A DNA stretch of 64,000 bases, taken from NCBI GenBank assembly GCA_001598975.1, contig BBXU01000470.1, forward strand, positions 62,001 through 126,000, written 5' to 3'. A model generated the notes under the pieces. The model was not told the origin of the DNA. It searched no databases and was given only the letters and a program-made list of their open reading frames with translations. The DNA is from Parachlorella kessleri (Eukaryota; Chlorophyta; Trebouxiophyceae; Chlorellales; Chlorellaceae). Made by a program: the position numbers and the translations under genes. Within the stretch, counting starts at the first letter, position 1, and each line of letters starts with the position of its first letter. Shown here one piece after another: positions 24,401 to 35,300 of the stretch.

Positions 24401-27230
24401 TTCGTTGACGGCTAGAGCATTCCAAAACGGCACCGCCTCCAGCGCCTGCCCGTACGCCTTGGCCCGAGCCTCAGCCACAGGCTGGTTGTGCAGCAGCGCC
24501 TGCACACTCTCCTGGTGCTTCGGCGTCCACAGTATGTAGCCCTGGAGCCTGCAGGGCTGGGTCGTTGATGAGTAGTTTCAGGGATACTAGGGCTGCCCAA
24601 GGACTTGCAGCAGACCTGGGCTTTGTGAAACACGCCCTCCCTTGCCCTTTTTACCTATAATCAATGCCCCTGCCCCCCCTTCTAAGCCCCGCTCCTTCTC
24701 CTGGAGCGCAAACCTTGCCCGCTTCTCTGACATGCTCACGCGGGAACATGCGGCTGATGTTGATTGATTGGCAAACATGCAGCTGCAAGGACGATCATAC
24801 CAAAACATGGCACGTGATATGCTTGAGTACGGGACACTGATGCGATTCGTGAGCATAGCAGGTACGCCGTACCTCTCAAGGAGTTGTGCCTTGGTGCTGC
24901 CAGCCGCACATCCCTCCAGCATGAGCCCTACACCGCCAGCAAGCGCCGCTGCTGGCCAGCCTGCCTGTCCGGTGCAAATGGGGTAAGCCACCCAGGGCTG
25001 AGTGTCGAACTGTGTTGCCCACCTCCTTCCTTCAGCAAGCTGCCAGGCCATCTCAGAGTCTATGCTCGCGACTACTGCTCGAGCCTGCAAAGCGTGGCGC
25101 TGTGCTGCGTCGGGCCCGGCGGCCAGATTGATGATGTGCCTGGTTTCCTTGGCATCACTAGAGGCCAGGAGGCTGGCAGCGATGCGTCTGGATCCACAGC
25201 CGCCTGCAGAGGTGCAGAGGTGGGCAAAGAGGGAATTCAGCTACACTGTCTGCTTGTGCATGTATCTCCTCCAGGGCCAAGCCTTATGCATCCCGCAGCA
25301 TGCAGCAGAGTGTGGCAGGGCCATGCACAGGGAAGTCAAGCAGCCTTTCGAAGTTAACGCCAGGCTGTAGCCCGACTGCTATGCCCACCTTGCAGTCCTG
25401 CTTGCAAAACTGAAAGCAGTACGCCCTGCCTCTGCAGCCTGTGTGCCCACCGCCGCCGGGAACTTGCATCGTGGCGCAGCAACGCCAGCCACAATACCCT
25501 GCCTGGGGCAACCTGCCCAGCTGCTGACTCTGCACCGGTCTTGACTTGGCCGGCCAACGCACTCTTGTGGTGCCTGCGAAATAGGAATTTGTATAGCGGC
25601 CATGTTTGGGCGGACTCGTCAAATGCAGCAGGCAAACAAAGCATGCACTGCCCCTGCTGTGCACCTGGATCTCTTGGACTGCAGGCCAAGCCTACTTGCC
25701 TACCCACACTTGCCAGGGGCCGAGCTGCAATGCGGCCGGATGCATGAGGGACGTACCAGGAGTATACGCGGCTGTCTGCCCCGCTGCTCGGTAGCACCAG
25801 CGGGTCTACAGCAATGCCCTGGCTCCCATCAGCCTTCTCGAGGTTTTTGCAATAATTTGTTTCACTCAGCAGCAAGGCATTGACTGCCTCCTGGTGCACG
25901 CTCCCATAGAGCAGCGTCAACACGGCTCGCCGCAGCTGCATCACAAGGTGCAATGACTAGATACTGTACACTAGCCGTGACATGCAGGTGAGACTTGATA
26001 GCATGTACAGTAGCCTGAAGGATTGCAACAGCCCAGACATAGCATGCTTGATGATGACTCCTCATGTCTACCCTGCCAGCACTCAAAAGGCCTGTGCTGC
26101 AGCTGCAAAAGCAGGCACTGCCAGCGGTCCTGCAAGCCAGGCAAGTTGCTCAATAAGTGCCAAACTCGCCCATAACTCACTGTGTGAATGGGCGTGTGCT
26201 TAATCTCCTCGTCCCCAAAGCTACTGCTGCTGCGAACCTTGACAATAAGCTCCCGCAGGAGCTCCAGGCACAGGTGAGGCCGCTGCACCGCTAGCCCCTT
26301 CCAGGCCTGGCGAGCCCAGGTTGGCACGGGCTCGCAGGGGCTCTGCAGGTCGCAGGAAGAGGACTGAAGATGAGAATGGGACGTTTGTTTGTTTTACCAG
26401 CCATCTGGCAGCCTATCTTCTCATTACGCTTCATGCTTGCTGTTGGCAAAATTTGTCACAGCAGTCGTAGCTTCTCTCACAAGCTAAAGCTGAGTTGCAG
26501 AGTGCATACATGCTCTGTAGTCCTTGCAAAGGATGAAAGCAGACCCTCATCAGTAGGCCGAAGCACGTGCTAGCAACCTTGAGTGGTCACAGCAAGATGG
26601 GATGAGGCACCTTCAGCCCTACAACCCACCTGGTGTGCCACTAGCTGCTCCCTTGCCATGGTTTCCAGCTCTGTGTCGGACAGGCCCTCTGCATGCCGCA
26701 CTAGCCGCAGGGCATCCTGCAGCTGCCCAGCTTCACGGAGAGCTTCAAACAATGCAGCACCCAGGGGGCGAGGGGGAAGCCTGCCAAGCCTGGTAAGCAG
26801 GCCGCAGCGCTTGACTGGCGACGCCTTGTGCAGGAGCCAGTGCAGCAAGTTGGGGATGGTTTGCTTGTCTGGCTCCATCTGCACAGAAGACAAAGAAAGG
26901 GAGTGAACAAGGCATTTTACGACAAGTCCAGGTCCGCGTGCAGGAGCAACAGGTAGGGTTGAGACCCACCTGGCAGAGGAAGGTGGCAGCTGCTTTCCAC
27001 ACTCCTGGGTCATCCAAGGCCCCCAGCACAAGGTCCAGCCGCCCAGCCAGCTTGGCAGCCAGCAGGCCATGTGCTCTCAGCTGGGCCTGAGGCTGCTGCA
27101 GCAGGCTTTCTGCCATTATAAACTTATCAGTGTCGCTGCTTTGTAAGGCCTCTAGCAGAGCACGACTTCCTCGTTGCCTATCCAGGCGCAGGAGGCGCTC
27201 GATCAGGTTGTCAACGTCACGACAAGCCAT
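18462..27230 (-). CDS. Large unrecognised helical-repeat protein
   Basis: I cannot assign a family. The ATG at 27230 begins MACRDVDNLIERLLRLDRQR. Exons 26970-27230, 26630-26878 and 26181-26342 join in phase 0, and the next begins at 25935 (LRRAVLTLLYG). A large internal exon, 22926-23681 (252 codons, phase 0 to 0), and a terminal exon ending at 18462 (about 880 bases) are clear. Other coding cores lie near 24010-24500, 25040-25200, 21510-21880, 20800-21040, 20300-20500 and 19620-19870. Total length is probably above 1,500 residues. The translation is rich in Leu and Ala with many amphipathic helices (for example RPLGAALFEALREAGQLQDA), as in HEAT-like alpha-solenoid scaffolds. No catalytic motif, transit peptide or membrane segment is seen. 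Several internal junctions are unresolved, so a split into two genes is not excluded. Confidence 0.6.
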
Positions 27231-27937
27231 AGGGCTAGCCGGGCTTCTAACTAGGGTTTGCGTGCCTAGCTTTAACTGTTAAACCTCCTTTCTCCTGAGA
27301 ATATTGGTGGCAACATTTGCAAACAGAGGGAGAACTAAGTGCGAGCCGTCCTGCCAGGGCTGACTCCAAGGCATGCGTGGGGCTCGCCTGAGCTTTGAAG
27401 ATGTGACTGAAGAAGGTGTGGAGGCTTCAGCGCGTTGGGCGCGTCAGCATGCGCATGCAGCACATCGGACTTGCCAACGATGACTGCACTAGGCGCTGGC
27501 GCGAATATGCACAGTGGAAATATCGGGGAGAGAACTACTGGCTCAGAACTCCGGCAAGACTCAGGCGCACTCTGCATCCCGTCCCGTACGTACAGCTCAA
27601 CTCTCACACCCTGTTCGCACTACCTGCCACCCATGCTAATATTATTGAATGGCCAGTTAAGACAGAGAAGACGTGGGTAAGGGTGGTCACCCTTCGACAC
27701 ACATGAACTGTTCATCAGGTGTGGCATGATCACCGGGATCGGCCTGCGTGTGCCATCAACAACGTTTGCTACTTGTCGTGCCCTGCTTGTGCATAAATCG
27801 CATGGACTGCATACGTAAGGAAGCAAGGCCTATGCCTGGCTTGAACACCTAGGTGGTACAGGCAACAACCGTTTCGCAAATAGGAATGGCCCACCCAGTG
27901 TGGCTTAAAACTTGCAGGCACGACAACAACACCAGCC
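27231..27937. other. Intergenic region
   Basis: A 707-base gap holding the 5' flank of the large unknown gene and the 3' flank of the At4g37920-like gene. Short open frames in it show no conserved features. Confidence 0.45.
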
Positions 27938-29893
27938 TTATGACCTGGCAAGTTCCTGGAACACCGCCTTGGCTCGGTTCTCAAGCTCTTTCAGGTACTC
28001 GGCACACACTCGCTGGCCGTAGGAGCCACTAGAGAGGCCCAGCACCACCCCCTCCATGCGCCGCTGCAACGCCTCTAGCAGCGCAGGCTCACTGCAATGG
28101 CAGGGACACCGAAGACGACACAGCGTAAGGGTTATGTGTGCTGATCCCGTAGCGGTCACCCAAGGATTCCCTAACCGGGAGCGGACTATACATGTGCCCT
28201 GTCACGCTGGTATTGACAAAATGTGCACGTCAGGCCGGGAATAGAACCCACACATTTGACACAAGACCGCATGGCAGGAAAGCAAAATGTCACCCACCTC
28301 ACTCCATCCTTCTGTGCATGCTGCCGCAAGAGCGCTGCCCACTGGGATTCATCGGCTGCCAGCAGCTCTGAGAGTGCAGCATCAAGTGCATCAGTGCCAC
28401 TGCTGCTGCTCTGCCCAGCCTGCTGCTGAGAGAGCTGACGGCTTGCGTACAGCTGAAGCACCTTTTGTAACAGCGCCACCATGCCTGCAGCAAGTAGTCA
28501 ATTAGCCACAGATGAAGCGTGCCCAAAGCCGTACCTGCCGCCAGGCAGGCTTCCACAGCCAGCACAACATTGGTGGACATGAGCCAAACCCAAGCATGGT
28601 GTGGCTTACTAACCACCTGACAAGCACTGAACAAACCCAACCTTTCCTTGCCTGACAGGACTGACCCAGGCAACCCAGTCCAACCTCCAAAGCAGCGCAG
28701 CTGGAGCTGCAATATAGCTGTGCTCTACCCACCATCCATCTTATCCTCAGAAGATTTGCGCAGCCATGCGAAAGCATTTGACAGCAGCGCTTCGTCAAGC
28801 CTGTCAGAGTTGTCCTCCATGACCTGCCCGGACAGCCGCAGCAGAGTAGCTGATATGTCTCTGCTACTAGGTAGCTTCGCAAGGCAGGAAAAAGCCTGGC
28901 AGGTACATGGTGGACCAAGAGCTAAGGCCGCTACACCCTGGGGGAAAGACTTGCCAATAAGGGCCGACTCACCAGCACAGCACCAGCCTGGCACTTGGTT
29001 TGACAGCTTTCCTAGGATGTCGGGCAGCCTGCTCAATACATTGACCTGGTATCGATCGACGCCATTAAGGACTAACCAGGCAGCAGGTGGGAGCAGGAGG
29101 GGCGGCTACTGCTGCACCCACCTTCTTCATGGCCTGCAGCTTGTCGGGGGACAGCGGCACCTGCCACTCCCCGCGCCCATCAGCAGCTGCTGTCAGGATC
29201 TTCTGGAGCAAGTCTGCAGAGTCGCTCAGCTGGCCCTCAGTCTTCTTCACCATGGCGTCCACCAGCTGCATCACCACCTGCGCCCAGCATGACCAAACTA
29301 CGTTGAAGGCCTCCTGAACTGGTGCCATGCCATATCTGAACCTACAACTGTCCGGTGCGCGTCGACCGGACAGGCTACCCTGGCCAGCCTCAGCCCTGAC
29401 AGCCTCAAGTGGCCAGCTGGTACAATATACCTTAGCAAGGGCACCCAGCCGCTCTTTCTCCTCGGTGCTGCTGGCAGTGTCGCTGCGGGTGGCCAGGCGC
29501 AGCCAGAAGCGCTGGTCGTAGCTCATGATATTCTGGGCCACCTGTGTCATTAACAGCCTGAAACAGTTACAGTGGTGTCTCTGCAGCACCGCGCCTCAAA
29601 AAGCTGGGTTGGTGCAGGCAAGGAAGGGTGCAGAAATGCTGGCTTACCAGTTGTGCCAGCTCTTCTGCCCCTTTGGCAGCCATCAGCATGTCTATAAGCT
29701 GGTCCAGCGCTGCAGTCTCAGCTAGGCCTTGTCCTCCTCCCTGAGCAGGCAGCGCCAGCACGCTTGTCCGCCGGGCGCTGATATAAGTAGTCTTTCTGAG
29801 GACCTTGTTGCCGAAAGCCTGTATCCTACTGCGGCTGCCAGCTGCTGTAGAAGTGGGCAGCACCATGAGCGGCTTAAGGAGCATGGCGGCCAT
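27938..29893 (-). CDS. Plastid protein similar to Arabidopsis At4g37920 (function unknown)
   Basis: Seven exons: 29648-29893, 29431-29541, 29122-29277, 29046-29071, 28733-28860, 28298-28484 and 27938-28091, giving 335 residues with all phases closed. A Ser/Arg-rich N-terminus (MAAMLLKPLMVLPTSTAAGS) looks like a plastid transit peptide. The body has NIMSYDQRFWLRLATRSDTA, EEKERLGALAKVVMQLVDA, WQVPLSPDKLQAMKK, DRLDEALLSNAFAWLRKSSE and MVALLQKVLQLYASR, a pattern I associate with the conserved, uncharacterised plant chloroplast protein At4g37920. It is helical and soluble, with no catalytic motif. The 26-base fourth exon is very short but bounded by consensus sites and required by phase. The gene is divergent from CSN5 across only 261 bases. 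Confidence 0.82.
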
Positions 29894-30154
29894 GTTTGCC
29901 TGCAGGACGATGGTCAAAGCTTGTCACTGGCAATGGAGATGTTCTAGTCGACCAACTGGCCAGCCGACAACGCCCCTAGCTAGTGTTGCGCGCTGCTGGC
30001 CCTGCTGCAGCCCCCGCCAGTGCGCTAAATTACCTGTTAGTATACCTCCTCCCTTCCTCCCTGTATTACAGCAGTAGCTTGCCTACGAGCAGCAGTAACC
30101 TATTTAACGTGCTGCTGTTCTTATATATCTTGCTGGCCTCCCTTTGATCACTTG
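29894..30154. promoter_or_regulatory. Compact bidirectional promoter region (At4g37920-like / CSN5)
   Basis: Only 261 bases separate two divergent start codons, so both promoters and 5' untranslated regions must be shared or overlapping. A TATA-like TTATATAT occurs at 30121-30128, but only 27 bases before the CSN5 ATG. Confidence 0.5.
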
Positions 30155-33100
30155 ATGGCTGAGCCTTTCAAGGAGGGCGCCTCCAACGCCAGAACCCGCT
30201 GGGAGCTGGAAAACGATGTTGCAGAAGCCTCTAGCAGCGACATGGACAGGCTGTACAACTTCGATGCCGAGGAGCAGAAAGCAATCCAGAACGCCAAGCC
30301 TTGGACGAGAGACCCCCACTTCTTCAAGCAGTGAGTATCAGACCAAGCTGCACGCGTGGATGTGAGAGTCCAAGACTAGAGTTGCTGAGGGAGGCCTAGT
30401 TGAACCCCACACCTCTATACCCCGGCTGAAGGGGGTTGCTCAAGGCCATCCCTTGTCACTACCCCAGTTGAGTTTAGCAACTAGTCTTTGTCTTCTCAGG
30501 TGGTGCTCCGGGTAGCAGTTGACGGCTTCCTGAGGTGTTGTGTCACAAACGCATGTGACTGCAACAGCTTTGGTCTAGGCTTCTCATACTGCTGGTGCGG
30601 TTGAACTGCACTAACTGGAGAAGAACAAGCCCTGCAGTGTGCGCATCTCGGCCTTGGCGCTGCTGAAGATGGCCATGCACGCCAAGTCGGGCGGCAACAT
30701 CGAGGTGATGGGGGTGATGCAAGGCAAGGTGCTGGACGACACCTTCATCGTCATGGATGCCTTTGCGCTGCCGGTGGAGGGAACAGAGACGCGCGTCAAT
30801 GCTCAGGCGGAGGCCTACGAGTACATGGTCGACTTTCTAGAAACAAACAAGGTGGGCGGCGAGCAGCGGCGCTTGTGTGGGGTGCCGGTGTGCGGGCGGG
30901 ATGCGGCGCAGTTGGTGTCAATGCAGCTGTGTTTTGGAACCGCAACGGGTGGGGCAGGAATGCTGTTACCTATGAGGGAGTGGCTTGCGTCAACTGTGGT
31001 ACGGCTGTGAAAGGCAGTGAAAGTGTGCCCTTCCAAAGAGTAGCCTGTGTGCAGATTCACTTTCAAAGGCGCTGGAGAAGATTGCGCATACATGGCGACC
31101 TGCGTGTCACACGGAAGGTTCGAATTACCAGCCTTGGTCACTTACCCTGTGACTGCAGGAAGCAGGGCGGTTGGAGAACATCATTGGCTGGTACCACTCG
31201 CACCCCGGCTATGGCTGCTGGCTGTCAGGGATCGACGTGGGGACGCAGATGACTAACCAGAAGTACCAGGAGCCCTTCTTGGCCATAGTAGTGGACCCGC
31301 ACAGAACCGTTGCTGCAGGGAAAGTGGAGATTGGAGCATTTCGGACATATCCAGAGGTATGGGAGCGACAGTGCTTGTCTCGGGTTAAGCTGCTGCGCAG
31401 TACCTGGGGTGCATGTTGTATATTGCCCGCATTTGTTTGAGCTTGCAGGGTGCAGAGCAGCTTGGGCTGACATGCATACAGGTCTGCCGGCGTCCCGCAT
31501 GGCGTCCATCCTCACTGTTGTGGCTCAGTTGCTAAGCATTGGCTCGGGCGCCCGGTGTGCGGCTGGCGGGCTAGCCTAGCCTTTGCTTGACTCTCTACGT
31601 GGCCTAGTCAGAGCCTTCCCAGCCATCCTTTCCACACGTGCCCTCCACGCACATGCATAAGAAGTAACATTGCCGAGGTCGCGTGCACCTGAGTAGTTGC
31701 CGACGGCCTTGTGTACCTCACTCACCTGTTTGCGGCTGCAGGGCTACAAGCCGCCTGAAGAGGGCCCCTCCGAGTACCAAACCATCCCGCTAGAGAAGAT
31801 TGAAGACTTTGGCGTGCACTGCAAGTCGGTGGGTTTCCTTCTTTCCGCGCTGGGCCTCTGCCCCCCTACCCACCGCCTGAGAGCAACAGCATGCTCATAC
31901 GTAGTGACCTGGACATGGAACCACCCCACACCAGCACCTGTGGGGCACGGGAACAGGTGCCAGTGTGGGTGGATCTTTATGATCAGGTACTGCTCTCTAC
32001 GCACACCCCCAAGACACACACCCACCAGCTTAGTCAACGCCTGCTCCCCACGCCCGTACGTAAGTCCTTACATACTTTACACTACATCATTGGAAGCGCC
32101 CCGCCCTGGCTGTGTGCAGTACTACAGCTTGGACATCAGCTACTTCAAGTCCAGCCTGGACTCCCACCTGCTGGACCTGCTGTGGAACAAGTACTGGGTC
32201 AACACGCTCTCCTCCTCGCCGCTGCTGGCCACACGGGAGCTGCTGGCGGGGCAGCTAGCAGACATAGGTGGGCTGCGCCGCTGGGTTGCTGGCTGTGAGC
32301 CAGCGTGATGATGAAAGTGCATCGCTGCTGGCTGGCTTTGTTGCATACAGCGGGCGGCTGGCTACATGCAGATGCTGTGCTCCCCATGGTGATCAAATTG
32401 CTACCTTTCAGATCGCCAGGCGTGCTGCCTGTGGGGCTTCTGCACGGCCAGCTCCAGACTGTGAGGTGCCTCAAAACGCAGGCAGGGGTGACGCGTGCCA
32501 CCCAAGGAGCAGTTGCTGACCACCCTTTTTGCTCTGCCTGGGTTGCTCGCTTTCCAGCTACCAATGTCTGTGGGAAACCTAGGCTACTGGAACGACCCAG
32601 CAGTCTGCGAGCTGCAGCAGCTCCGTATAAGGCAACACGAGAGCGAAGGATGTGATGGGCTGCATGTGTGGGCGCTGCAGGGAAGAAGCTCGAGGCTGCG
32701 GAGGGGCAGGTCACGCAGAGCGGCAAGCTGGGCAGGTTCCTCATGCCCACCGCTGACAAGAAGAAGGGTGAGGGGCACAGGCCAGGACGGTATGAGAGCT
32801 GCAAAGCACACGAGCGGAGTATTTTCGCATTTGAATCAGCGCAGCAGGGCAGTCGCCCAGCATGCGCACTGCAAGGACGCTGTGGGCTGCAATTTTAACA
32901 GGGGTGCACCTCCTCTGGAATCTGTCCAGCTGCCCCCGGGGTGGGGCGCCCTTTGTGGTGCTAGCTTCCAGGCAGGTCGCAGTGCAATGAAGGGGGGACA
33001 GACTATGGCGTGTGGTGTGAGAAGGACCCTGCAGGCACATGGCGACTTGTAGCCTTGCTTGATCCCCGCCTGGCTGCTGCCGCTGCTTGCCCCACCTGCT

Positions 33101-33860
33101 GCAGATGACGGCAAGCTGCAAAAGGTGGGGCGGGATGCGGCACGGGTGGCCAACGAACAGGTCAAGGGTCTGGCAACGCAGGTGAGGTTGGATCGCTGGC
33201 GGTGCGCGTACCAAGTGTGGACGACCAGCTGTCTGAGGGACGTCCCTGGGAATTTCGAACCTTGATAACACCTGCCCAGGGGTAGGGTGGGCTTACTTGA
33301 CGCTTGGCGCGTTGCTTGCTTGGTAGTAACCCGGCTGGCAGCCATAGACTACCCACAGGTGGGTAGCTATGAAGCGACCGTGCTGGGTGCATGGAGTGTA
33401 TTTCAGGCTGCCTGAGGTGTCTAGGTATTCGTATATGATAGCGGATAGTACCATCTACGGATAAGCTGACCTGGGTTTGGCAGGGCGACCTGCAAGCAAG
33501 CAAGCTTTCTAGGGTGCCTAACTGATTAAGTGCCTATCAATGGTGGCATCTACTTTGAACAGCGGAGACATAGCTGGAAAGGGAAATAATCGCCCAGGGC
33601 TGGATGTAAGGGACACACTAGGCTTGACTGGGGTCTCCACTTGGTGGTGGTGGCAGATGATGTGACTAGCTAGATGTCGGGTTGGGAGAGCTGTAGAGGC
33701 GGGGTTGGGAGCAAAGATGCTCCCGATGTACATGGCCTGACTGCCTTGCTGCCAGGTGATCAAGGAGCTGCTCTTCAACCACCGCTGTGGCTGTGGGGCC
33801 AGCCATAGAGCACCTGTCACCGGCACAGCTGCACCAGCAGCGGAGCCTATGGAGATCTAA
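30155..33860 (+). CDS. CSN5: COP9 signalosome subunit 5 (JAMM deneddylase)
   Basis: Eight exons: 30155-30330, 30638-30851, 31159-31356, 31742-31828, 32120-32267, 32681-32767, 33105-33181 and 33756-33860; phases close to give 363 residues, normal for CSN5. CSN5 is the metalloprotease subunit that removes NEDD8 from cullins, controlling cullin-RING ubiquitin ligases. All zinc-site elements are present: Glu81 in NIEVMG, and His143, His145 and Asp156 in [14 protein letters not shown]. The N-terminal [18 protein letters not shown] and the insert-1 region [16 protein letters not shown] are typical of CSN5 rather than proteasomal Rpn11. The C-terminal helix region ends [14 protein letters not shown]. 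The ATG at 30155 fits the family start. Confidence 0.96.
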
Positions 33861-34149
33861 GGCAAGAGCTGATTGCCTGGGTGGCCGGCTGGCGGAACCT
33901 TCCTTGCAAGCACAGAGTATTACATTAGTATGGGTGGCAGGTGGTGCAAACAGAGTATAGAGGGGCTATAGCTGTACGGATGGCAGGGCTGTATGCAAAT
34001 GTGCTCATTGTTGCGCTTCAGGTAGGAGGTCGTTGTGCCCTGACGCTCTTGTTAGTTGAGCGAATGATCATGCAAGGCACGGCTCACGTGCATGTGTTGC
34101 ACTGCTAACACTCGACAAGGGAGGAAATTGGTGATGTGAGGGCTGGTGG

Positions 34150-34154
34150 TGTAA
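34150..34154 (+). terminator. Possible TGTAA polyadenylation signal for CSN5
   Basis: TGTAA lies 290 bases downstream of the CSN5 stop on the coding strand. A plausible green-algal poly(A) motif, but short and not unique. Confidence 0.3.
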
Positions 34155-34190
34155 AACGTGCCTAACAAACCCTGGAGGCCAGTCCCCAGA

Positions 34191-34205
34191 CCCCCCCCCC
34201 CCCCC
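34191..34205. repeat. Homopolymer run of 15 C
   Basis: Fifteen consecutive C in the CSN5/WNK intergenic region, similar to G/C runs in other non-coding parts of the window. Confidence 0.85.
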
Positions 34206-35300
34206 TCCCAGGATACCAGTCAGCTCTAGCCGCCTTTACAACCTCTGCAAAGCAATCAATTTCGTGGCCGGCACAAACACACAAGTACACATAAGCTGCC
34301 GAGCAAGTACCCCTGCTAGGGCGCTGAAGATGTTTGAAAGCACTGTTCAACTGGCACATGCATCGACGACGGCAAGCAAGAGGCTAGAACAAGCCTTAGG
34401 GGTTGGCTGCCGCCATGTGAGTGGAGCCATCTAGGCAGGGCAGTTGGGGCATGTGTTGACGAAGATGCGCGCCAGTGTTGAACATCTTCCATCAGGAGAA
34501 GGGAAAGCACCTGCGGAGCGTCATTATAATGCAACCAAGTGCACGCTACAAAGAGTCCACTCTGCCTACGACCTACCAATGCTGGAAGAGAGGCCAACAG
34601 CAGCATGCTGATGGCACGACTGCAGGCATCTAAACAAGAACGGTGCTGAAGAGGGACGCCAAGAGCTGAGTCTGGGGCCCAGGTTCACAAGCCCGGGCCC
34701 CATGGTAGCGAGGCATGGGTGGTCGAAGGAACATTTCTGCTGCAATCAATGAACATGAAATGTCTACGAGGGCACACCTGCAACGAATGCTCACCGGAGA
34801 AAAGCAATGAGGACAAGAAAGCTGCGGGCCAGCAGAAGCACGAAAGCGACGCTTCGAAAGAAAGGGATCTAAGAGTCGCCGCCAGAAGGCACTCAGTCCA
34901 CCCTGCACCATTTCCACCGAGACACACCCCCCCCCTACCTGCCAGCACCCCAGGAGGGCGGCTTTGCCCTTGCCAAGACATTGGCTGGGGCGCTGGGCGG
35001 CCCACATGTACCCCAGGCCTCACAACCTTGCAAGTCATGCAGCAGCCCCACGCGCTGGGCAGTGTGTGCCTGGTGCCGACGACGGACCGCCCACCATGCC
35101 CTCACTGAACTATTGCCGCAGGCAAGCCGGTTAGGTACAGTGGGGAGGTGGGGAGGCAGCGCAGAGGGCACCAAGTGTCCCCATGGGCTGGCGCTGGGCA
35201 GGCAGGCAGGCGCAGTAGGGAGCGGGTACCAGGGGAGAGGTAGGGGTACCAGGGGCTACCAGGGTCCCCAGCAGGCAGGCTGGCCGGCAGGCCCTGTTAG

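Larger units (their letters stand above)
33861..35300. other. Intergenic region between convergent CSN5 and WNK genes
   Basis: About 1.4 kb with no supported coding exon. It should contain the two 3' untranslated regions. A run of 15 C sits at 34191-34205, and GGTACCAGGGG-type short repeats occur around 35225-35265. Confidence 0.5.

Noticed and set aside
28230..28262. Minus-strand sequence resembling a tRNA T-arm (GGGTTCTATTCCCGG)
   Set aside because: No matching acceptor stem, anticodon arm or D-arm could be found at proper spacing; it lies in an intron of the At4g37920-like gene.
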